From assembly GCF_042684865.1 (NCBI RefSeq), contig NZ_JBHUML010000006.1:186001-250000 (forward strand): 64,000 nt of DNA. Reading direction: 5' to 3'. The notes beneath the pieces were generated by a model. It did no database searches and was not told where the DNA came from. It was given only the letters and a program-made list of their open reading frames with translations. Position numbers and translations under genes: made by a program. Position 1 is the first letter of the stretch. Each line of letters begins with the position of its first letter. Below, one piece after another: positions 58,521 through 64,000 of the stretch. This stretch comes from Salibacterium lacus (GTDB taxonomy: Bacteria; Bacillota; Bacilli; Bacillales; Marinococcaceae).

Positions 58521-59846
58521 TCAGGCTTCCTGTTCCGGTTCCACCTGCTCGTTTCCGGGAAACAGCATATTTTTGATCTGCTGTTTCGTATCTTCGTGTC
58601 CCGGTGCTTCCAGCCATTCCTTTGGATAATATAATTTATGATCGGTCCGTTTCTTCCCGGAAATAGCTTCCACCAGATCCGACTCTCTCGACAGTTCCCG
58701 GAGACGGCCGTTTGGCATCAGCAGGTGGATCGGCATCCGCTCTTCTTCTTCCCCCGGGCGGTAGAAATCATACGGGAGATCCGACGAAGAATCAATCACA
58801 AGATAGTAATCCGGGTCAATCCCGGCCTCCCGGAACAGTTCCTGAAGCCTGGTCCATTTGTTCAGCAGGAAATTCTGGCTGAATTCAACAAACTTAAACA
58901 AACGCCGGTTCAAAAAGCGCTCGCACAGATCCTGCAGAATGCTGTCCTCTTCAAACTGCCACATTTGAAAATAATACATAATGACCGACTCATCCAGACA
59001 CAAATAATCTTCGAGTGTCTGCGCCCCTTCAAAAAAGCGCTCGAAATGATAGGGATTCTGGAAAAAAACGTGTCCTTCTTCCCTCAGTTTCTTCACCCGC
59101 TGCAGAATTTTACTTAAAATCACTTCCGCACTGCGGGTAACGGGATGGAAATAAACCTGCCAGTACATTTGATAACGGCTCATGATATAATCTTCGACCG
59201 CGTGCATTCCGGTGTTTTTAATGACAGCCTGATCTTCGGTCGGGCGCATGACCCGAAGGATCCGCTCCATGTCAAAATGTCCGTAACTGACACCGGTATA
59301 ATATGCATCCCGCTGCAGATAATCCATCCGGTCCGCATCGATCTGACTGGAAATCATGCTGACAACGAGTTTATTGGGGTACGTTTTTTCAATCACATCG
59401 GCGACGTCCTGCGGAAAGTTCTCTCCCATCCGGCGCAGCACCTGATTGACTTCGGTATCTCCTGTAATGATCTTTCTCGTCCACCATTCATGATCCGTCT
59501 GAAAGACTTTCTCAAAAGAATGGGAGTACGGACCGTGACCGATGTCATGAAGCAGCGCCGCGCTGAGGCAGAGAAGGCGCTCTTCCTGCTGCCAGTGCGG
59601 TCTGCCGTCAAACACTTCGATGATCCGCCTCATAATTTCGTACACGCCCATGGAATGGTTAAACCGGGTGTGTTCAGCACCGTGGAACGTTAAAAACGTT
59701 GTTCCGAGCTGACGGATCCGCCGCAGCCGCTGAAATTCACGGGTTCCGATCAAGTCCCAGATCAACTCATCCCGGATATGAATATAGCGGTGAACGGGGT
59801 CTTTAAACACCTTTTCTTCCTGCAGTTTTCGGTTGCCTTCTTTCAT
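58521..59846 (-). CDS. ywfO: HD-domain phosphohydrolase YwfO
   Basis: A 441-residue HD-superfamily protein. The N-terminus FKDPVHRYIHIRDELIWDLI, QRLRRIRQLG, HTRFNHSMGVYEIM, and the metal-binding ALLHDIGHGPYSHSFE (H...HD) are SAMHD1/dGTPase-like; the distal Asp is in SSQIDADRMDYLQRDAYYTG. Homologues hydrolyse (d)NTPs to nucleosides and triphosphate or are regulated by alarmones; activity here is inferred only. AAAGGGAG lies upstream of the ATG. Divergent from lipL. Confidence 0.9.
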   Translation of the reverse strand: MKEGNRKLQEEKVFKDPVHRYIHIRDELIWDLIGTREFQRLRRIRQLGTTFLTFHGAEHTRFNHSMGVYEIMRRIIEVFDGRPHWQQEERLLCLSAALLHDIGHGPYSHSFEKVFQTDHEWWTRKIITGDTEVNQVLRRMGENFPQDVADVIEKTYPNKLVVSMISSQIDADRMDYLQRDAYYTGVSYGHFDMERILRVMRPTEDQAVIKNTGMHAVEDYIMSRYQMYWQVYFHPVTRSAEVILSKILQRVKKLREEGHVFFQNPYHFERFFEGAQTLEDYLCLDESVIMYYFQMWQFEEDSILQDLCERFLNRRLFKFVEFSQNFLLNKWTRLQELFREAGIDPDYYLVIDSSSDLPYDFYRPGEEEERMPIHLLMPNGRLRELSRESDLVEAISGKKRTDHKLYYPKEWLEAPGHEDTKQQIKNMLFPGNEQVEPEQEA

Positions 59847-60025
59847 GAGCTTTTTTCGCTCCCTTTATGTATGCTTTGCTTTCAAACATACCTATAGTAT
59901 CTTTTATTATATCAACCAGTCTGCTTTCTTGGCAAAATAAACCGGGAGAGGAGCTCATATTTCAACGACGGTCGTTTCATGCTATAATCTACGGAGCTAT
60001 TATCAATGAGAACGGAGTTCAGCGC

Positions 60026-60874
60026 ATGAATATGAGTAACATGTTCCACGAGATACGCTGGCGCTGGATCGACCATTCCAGCTCCGGCCTTCATTTCAAT
60101 CCTCTCCAGTCTTTTGCTTACGACGATACATTTTGTGTCAGCGCAGGGACGGGAGTTGGCCCTGTGATGCGGGCGTGGGTCCATTCCCCTGTCGTCGTGC
60201 TCGGTATTCAGGACAGCCGCCTTCCGTCTGCGGCAGACGGTATTGCTTTTCTGGAAGAACAGGGCTACCAGGTGATTGTCCGCAACTCCGGAGGGCTGGC
60301 GGTCGTACTGGACCAGGGTGTTTTTAATTTGTCTTTTATCTTTAAAGAAAACAAACAGTTTTCCATCCACAGCGGGTATGATTTGATGTGGGAAGCGGTG
60401 CGGCGGATGTTTCCGGACGCCCCCGCTTCGATTGACGCATATGAAGTGAAAGGCTCCTACTGCCCCGGCGATTATGACCTGAGTATAAACGGCCTTAAAT
60501 TCGCCGGCATATCACAGCGCCGTATCCGCGGCGGTGCCGCTGTACAGATCTATATGGCCGTTCACGGAAGCGGCGCCGAGCGGGCCCGGCTGCTCGAACA
60601 GTTTTATGAGCGGGCTGTGCAGGGAGAGCCGTCCAAATTCGAATGGCCCCGCATTGATCCGCACGTCATGGCCTCCCTTTCCGAACTGTACAAAGAGACA
60701 TTTACGATAAACGATATCCTGTTCCGGATGCTGACGACGGTAAAAAAAGAAGGAGCCCTTATTGAAGAAAGCCTTCTGGATCCGGATGAACAGGAACGCT
60801 TCCATATGTATTACGACCGGGTGGTGGAACGAAACAACAAGGCACTCCAAAAAGCCGGACAGCAGAATCCATAA
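60026..60874 (+). CDS. lipL: Octanoyl-[GcvH]:protein N-octanoyltransferase LipL
   Basis: A 282-residue biotin/lipoate-protein-ligase-fold amidotransferase moving octanoyl groups from GcvH to E2 subunits in lipoate assembly (B. subtilis YwfL). Active-site cysteine in VKGSYCPGDYDLSINGLKFA; VIVRNSGGLAVVLDQGVFN is the RRxSGGGAVxHD-like substrate motif. ATG 60026 follows GGAG by eight bases; in-frame starts upstream at 59867 run through the divergent promoter. Located between ywfO and pta as in B. subtilis. Confidence 0.93.
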   Translation: MNMSNMFHEIRWRWIDHSSSGLHFNPLQSFAYDDTFCVSAGTGVGPVMRAWVHSPVVVLGIQDSRLPSAADGIAFLEEQGYQVIVRNSGGLAVVLDQGVFNLSFIFKENKQFSIHSGYDLMWEAVRRMFPDAPASIDAYEVKGSYCPGDYDLSINGLKFAGISQRRIRGGAAVQIYMAVHGSGAERARLLEQFYERAVQGEPSKFEWPRIDPHVMASLSELYKETFTINDILFRMLTTVKKEGALIEESLLDPDEQERFHMYYDRVVERNNKALQKAGQQNP

Positions 60875-60879
60875 AAAAT

Positions 60880-60912
60880 GGGGCTGCTTCCCTATGTTCG
60901 GGAAGCAGCCCC
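60880..60912. terminator. Terminator between lipL and pta
   Basis: GGGGCTGCTTCCC pairs with GGGAAGCAGCCCC around TATGTTC; A-run before and T-rich after suit both convergent genes. Confidence 0.87.
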
Positions 60913-60949
60913 GTTTATTATCCGGTCTGTCTCTGTCTCAAGCTTTATT

Positions 60950-61948
60950 TCAGGCCTTTATTGGTGTTTTTTTTTCCATAACAGCCTGCTGTCCGGTGAG
61001 CAGTGCGAGATTGTACACGTCCATCACGCTACATCCGCGGGAAAGATCATTCACCGGCTTGTTCAACCCTTGGAGAATCGGCCCGACGGCGTCATATCCA
61101 CCGAGACGCTGAGCGATTTTATATCCCAGGTTGCCCGATTCCAGACTCGGGAAGATAAAGACGTTCGCCTCGCCCTGAAGCGGGGAATCCGGTGCTTTCG
61201 TCTGAGCCACTGCCGGAACAAATGCCGCATCAAATTGGAATTCTCCGTCAATCATCAAGTCCGGACGATCCTCCTGCGCTTTTGCGGTAGCTTCTGATAC
61301 TTTCTGGGTTTCTGCGGAGGAAGCAGATCCTTTCGTTGAAAAGCTCAGCATTGCTACTCTCGGGTCCATGTCAAACGTCTGTGCCGTTTCAGCTGTGGAT
61401 ACCGCTATTTCCGCCAGTTCTTCTGCACTTGGTGAAATATTAATGGCGCAGTCCGCAAACACAAATTTCTTCTCGTCTTTCACCATGATAAACACGCCGG
61501 ACGTTTTCTGAATGCCGGGTTTGGTTTTGATAATCTGAAGTGCCGGGCGAACCGTGTCACCGGTGGAATGCGCGGCACCGCTCACCAGCCCGTCGGCTTC
61601 ATCCATATAGACGAGCATCGTTCCAAAGTAATTGGGATCCTGCAGTTTTTCCTGCGCGCTCTCTTTTGTTTCTTTTCCTTTACGCCGTTCCACAAAAGCT
61701 TCTACCATACGGTCAAAATATTCATAAGCGGCCGGGTCATGTATCACCGCACCTTCCAATGAAACCCCTAGTGATTCCGCTTTTGCCTGTACTTCTTCTC
61801 TATTTCCGATCATAACCGGACGCACCATGTCATCGGCCGCCAGTTTTGCAGCTGCTTCGATGATTCGATCATCGTCTCCCTCTGGAAATACAATGGAAGG
61901 ATATGAAGCTTTCACCTGGCTTTTGACCATCTCAAACAGATCGCTCAC
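60950..61948 (-). CDS. pta: Phosphate acetyltransferase
   Basis: About 332 residues, the short single-domain phosphotransacetylase interconverting acetyl-CoA and acetyl phosphate with phosphate. Landmarks: IVFPEGDDDRIIEAAAKLAA at the start, GAAHSTGDTVRPALQIIKTK near 150 and NVFIFPSLESGNLGYKIAQR near 290. GTG 61948 is preferred over TTG 61954 because AAAGGAGG is only two bases from the TTG. Ends overflow-metabolism pathway with an acetate kinase encoded elsewhere. Conserved neighbourhood lipL-pta-hemQ. Confidence 0.95.
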   Translation of the reverse strand: MSDLFEMVKSQVKASYPSIVFPEGDDDRIIEAAAKLAADDMVRPVMIGNREEVQAKAESLGVSLEGAVIHDPAAYEYFDRMVEAFVERRKGKETKESAQEKLQDPNYFGTMLVYMDEADGLVSGAAHSTGDTVRPALQIIKTKPGIQKTSGVFIMVKDEKKFVFADCAINISPSAEELAEIAVSTAETAQTFDMDPRVAMLSFSTKGSASSAETQKVSEATAKAQEDRPDLMIDGEFQFDAAFVPAVAQTKAPDSPLQGEANVFIFPSLESGNLGYKIAQRLGGYDAVGPILQGLNKPVNDLSRGCSVMDVYNLALLTGQQAVMEKKTPIKA

Positions 61949-62196
61949 AGCCAATTCCTCCTTTAATCACACAATTCCCCTGTTCCTGTTCCTTTAATCA
62001 TTACGTTTATTATAACCTGTCTTTAGGTAAACTACATGTTTTATGAAAACTCGTCACTTATTTTTCATTCACAAGCATACTCCAGTGCATCTAAAAAATA
62101 AACCCTGAGGCTTAAAATAATAAAAATAGAAATTTTCTAACCAGTATGCGCTTGCAATCCCCGCCAAATCAAACGTTTACACACTTATACAGGAAA

Positions 62197-62212
62197 TGTT
62201 TCACGTGAAACA
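62197..62212. other. parS centromere site (perfect)
   Basis: TGTTTCACGTGAAACA, intergenic between pta and the OYE-like gene, identical to the site at 23210-23225. The surrounding 61955-62330 interval is AT-rich and otherwise without recognised features. Confidence 0.93.
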
Positions 62213-62330
62213 TTTCTTCCAGTAGAACGTGATACTGCTTTTTTTCCTACGAAAAACCTACAATGAATCATCCGACTCTGTATCATACTAAAACAATACG
62301 CACTCTCTTTAACAGGAAAGGAAGATAAAC

Positions 62331-63149
62331 ATGGAAAAGCAGTGGTGGCTCAAGCCTCTTCCCCTTCAGCATATTACGCTGCAGACGAGAATCATCATGG
62401 AGGTGAACCATGAATCATTCACTAATAGGGATGTCCCCTATCCCGCCAGCTTTCTCGCTGCCGGAAACATCGATTCTTCCTCTCTGGAGCGCTGGAAAGA
62501 TGCGATTCATACCGTTCATAAGGAAGAGAAATCAATTTTTCTTCAGCTCGAGGCTGAAGGGGACGAGTTCCATACCGCCTCACGCAACACAGCCCTGCAT
62601 GACATCCACCACATGATTCAAATTTATGCCGATAAAGCTGCTAAAGCGGAACAAGCAGGTTTTGATGGAGTAGAAATCCCGGGAACGAAAGGCTCCGTTA
62701 TTCATTCTTTTGTATCCCGCAAGTCTAATGAACGAACCGGAAATTGGGGAGGTTCCCTAAACGACCGTCTTCACTTTCCTCTTGCTGTGGCAAGACATGT
62801 ACGGGAATATACCAGATCGGATTTTCCCCTTTTCTTCAGGCTTCCTTCTGTGACAGATACCGATGCAGCAGAGGAACTTGCTATGATGGCGCGGCAGCTG
62901 GAAGCTTCCGGTGTAGATTTATTTCATATTGGAAGTGAAACAGATAACCGTTCCACTAAAACATCTCTTCAGAACATCCTGCACACCGCTTCCTCTGTCA
63001 AAAATACCGTTTCCGTACCTGTTATTATCTCCACCGGTACCACAGAGGCAGTAACCTCCACCCAGCTGAAGGAAAAAAATCCTTTCGACGGCATTTCCGT
63101 ACACGAAGGAAATGAAAGTTGGAAGCGCTTGTTTTTGTCTGAAACATGA
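62331..63149 (+). CDS. Divergent old-yellow-enzyme-like protein
   Basis: A 272-residue protein homologous to NADH:flavin oxidoreductases, seen in AEQAGFDGVEIPGTKGSVIH and NERTGNWGGSLNDRLHFPLA, which align with the OYE segment GFDGVEIHxAHGYL...NxRTDxYGGSLENR. The substrate-binding histidine pair of that motif is replaced (HxAHG becomes PGTKG), the protein is about 70 residues shorter than usual, and the N-terminal FMN segment is weak. It may be a non-catalytic paralogue. AAAGGAAG precedes the ATG. Inserted between pta and hemQ, which are neighbours in B. subtilis. Confidence 0.7.
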   Translation: MEKQWWLKPLPLQHITLQTRIIMEVNHESFTNRDVPYPASFLAAGNIDSSSLERWKDAIHTVHKEEKSIFLQLEAEGDEFHTASRNTALHDIHHMIQIYADKAAKAEQAGFDGVEIPGTKGSVIHSFVSRKSNERTGNWGGSLNDRLHFPLAVARHVREYTRSDFPLFFRLPSVTDTDAAEELAMMARQLEASGVDLFHIGSETDNRSTKTSLQNILHTASSVKNTVSVPVIISTGTTEAVTSTQLKEKNPFDGISVHEGNESWKRLFLSET

Positions 63150-63252
63150 CAGTTTCATGGAAAGAGGCTCCCAGGCGGCGCTCGTTTTTTTCGTATCGTT
63201 CCATTCATGGTATAGTATAAACAATGGATACTTTTCAAAGGAGTGATACATA

Positions 63253-64000
63253 ATGAGTGAACCTTCTCAAACGCTGGATGGCTGGTTCTGCCTGCATGAT
63301 CTCCGAAAAATGGATTGGGCAGCCTGGCGCCGGGTACCGGATGAAGAACGCCGCAGCATCGTTCAGGAATTTGTGGATATGGTGAATACATGGAAGGCTG
63401 TAGAAGAGGAAGAAACCGGGAGTTATGCTCTTTATACAGTGGTCGGTCATAAAGCTGATTTCATCATGGTCAATCTCCGTGACTCCATGAACGATCTGGA
63501 CCGCATCGAACAGGAATTTAACAAACTCCGTATCGCCGACTATACGACACAGACCTACTCGTATGTCTCTGTTGTGGAACAAGGGAACTACACCCCGCCA
63601 AAAGACGGCAGTGATCCGCTCGACAACCCGAATATGCGGGCAAGGGTCTACCCTGTTCTGCCGAAATGGAATCATATCTGCTTCTATCCAATGGATAAAA
63701 AGCGCGAAGGTGAGGATAATTGGTATTCCCTTCCCCTTGAAGAACGGGTTGAATTAATGAAAGCCCACGGAAAAACCGGACGGAAATACGCCGGTGAAAT
63801 CAAACAGATTATTTCCGGGTCCACCGGTCTTGATGACTGGGAATGGGGCGTTACTCTGTTTGCCCATGACGCCCTGCAGTTCAAAAAACTCATTTATGAA
63901 ATGCGCTTTGATGAAGTCTCCGCCCGCTACGGAAAATTCGGTGCCTTTTACGTCGGCAACCTTCTGGAACCGGATCAGGCACAGCTGTTTTTTGATATGT
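63253..64000 (+). CDS. hemQ: Coproheme decarboxylase HemQ, 5' part
   Basis: The gene starts at ATG 63253 (GGAGTGA upstream) and runs off the window after 249 codons, lacking only the final few residues. HemQ of the chlorite-dismutase fold converts coproheme III to heme b in the Gram-positive heme pathway. Visible: TLDGWFCLHDLRKMDWAAWR, the reactive Tyr/Lys pair in ICFYPMDKKR (about residue 145-150), MKAHGKTGRKYAGEIKQIIS with the proximal heme His, and YGKFGAFYVGNL. B. subtilis YwfI orthologue. Confidence 0.95.
   Translation, partial: MSEPSQTLDGWFCLHDLRKMDWAAWRRVPDEERRSIVQEFVDMVNTWKAVEEEETGSYALYTVVGHKADFIMVNLRDSMNDLDRIEQEFNKLRIADYTTQTYSYVSVVEQGNYTPPKDGSDPLDNPNMRARVYPVLPKWNHICFYPMDKKREGEDNWYSLPLEERVELMKAHGKTGRKYAGEIKQIISGSTGLDDWEWGVTLFAHDALQFKKLIYEMRFDEVSARYGKFGAFYVGNLLEPDQAQLFFDM

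Noticed and set aside
1..64000. rRNA or tRNA genes, T-box or classic riboswitch leaders
   Set aside because: No conserved rRNA/tRNA segments, T-box TGGNACCGCG or common riboswitch cores were seen on either strand by eye.

Overview
The window reads as chromosomal DNA of an endospore-forming member of the Bacillaceae with mid-range G+C. Support comes from a CwlJ-type germination hydrolase, a PbpG-like penicillin-binding protein, a YteA-type sporulation zinc-finger protein, a SigO/RsoA split sigma factor, strong AGGAGG ribosome-binding sites, many GTG/TTG starts and a gene order at the right end (pbpG, ywhD, ywgA, ywfO, lipL, pta, hemQ) that matches the origin-proximal part of the Bacillus subtilis map. 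Two perfect and one near-perfect parS sites also indicate an origin-proximal location. A BCCT osmolyte transporter and an EutB-like dehydratase fit a salt-tolerant lifestyle, but no species can be named.

Layout. 0-8.4 kb: end of an M42 peptidase, two MFS exporters, the PTS-dependent dihydroxyacetone kinase operon dhaKLM, and a Fur-box-preceded siderophore uptake operon (binding lipoprotein plus two FecCD permeases, no ATPase). 8.5-12.1 kb: copper module copA, copZ, csoR, each with its own CsoR-like operator. 12.1-20.4 kb: a frameshifted MntA-like antitoxin remnant, a MenA-like prenyltransferase, a DUF6081 gene, an EamA transporter, cwlJ, two unknown genes and a zinc alcohol dehydrogenase. 20.7-23.1 kb: sigO-yvrJ-rsoA and a DUF2252 gene. 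23.4-31.9 kb: ypmR-ypmS, a threonine-synthase-like protein without its PLP lysine, an EPSP synthase, a small kinase, the catR/catDE quinone-response module and yolD. 32-42.3 kb: a two-gene glycosyl-transfer unit, yteA, an EutB-like dehydratase, an OsmC protein, an FAD oxidoreductase, an ECF sigma/anti-sigma pair, an msrA gene with an in-frame TGA at the catalytic position, and a Zur-box-preceded ZinT lipoprotein. 42.3-49.3 kb: the licT-bglP-bglH operon controlled by two RAT antiterminators, flanked by two homologous repeat arrays, then an IS1380-like element. 49.9-64 kb: BCCT transporter, psuK-psuG, gdpD and the conserved pbpG-to-hemQ block.

Most notable: (1) the msrA reading frame carries UGA exactly at the catalytic cysteine of its CFWG motif, has no other cysteine and is followed by a SECIS-like hairpin, so it is a strong selenoprotein candidate that ordinary gene calling would truncate; (2) two eight-unit arrays of a degenerate GGCnnGTA box with 21-bp spacing (including the same 19-bp irregular interval) flank the bgl operon; (3) a second intergenic box family (GACA/TGTC in alternating orientation, spaced 41 or 51 bp) occurs at two other loci; (4) a structured repeat of about 130 bp occurs twice with co-varying stems. 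All alignments and counts were made by eye.
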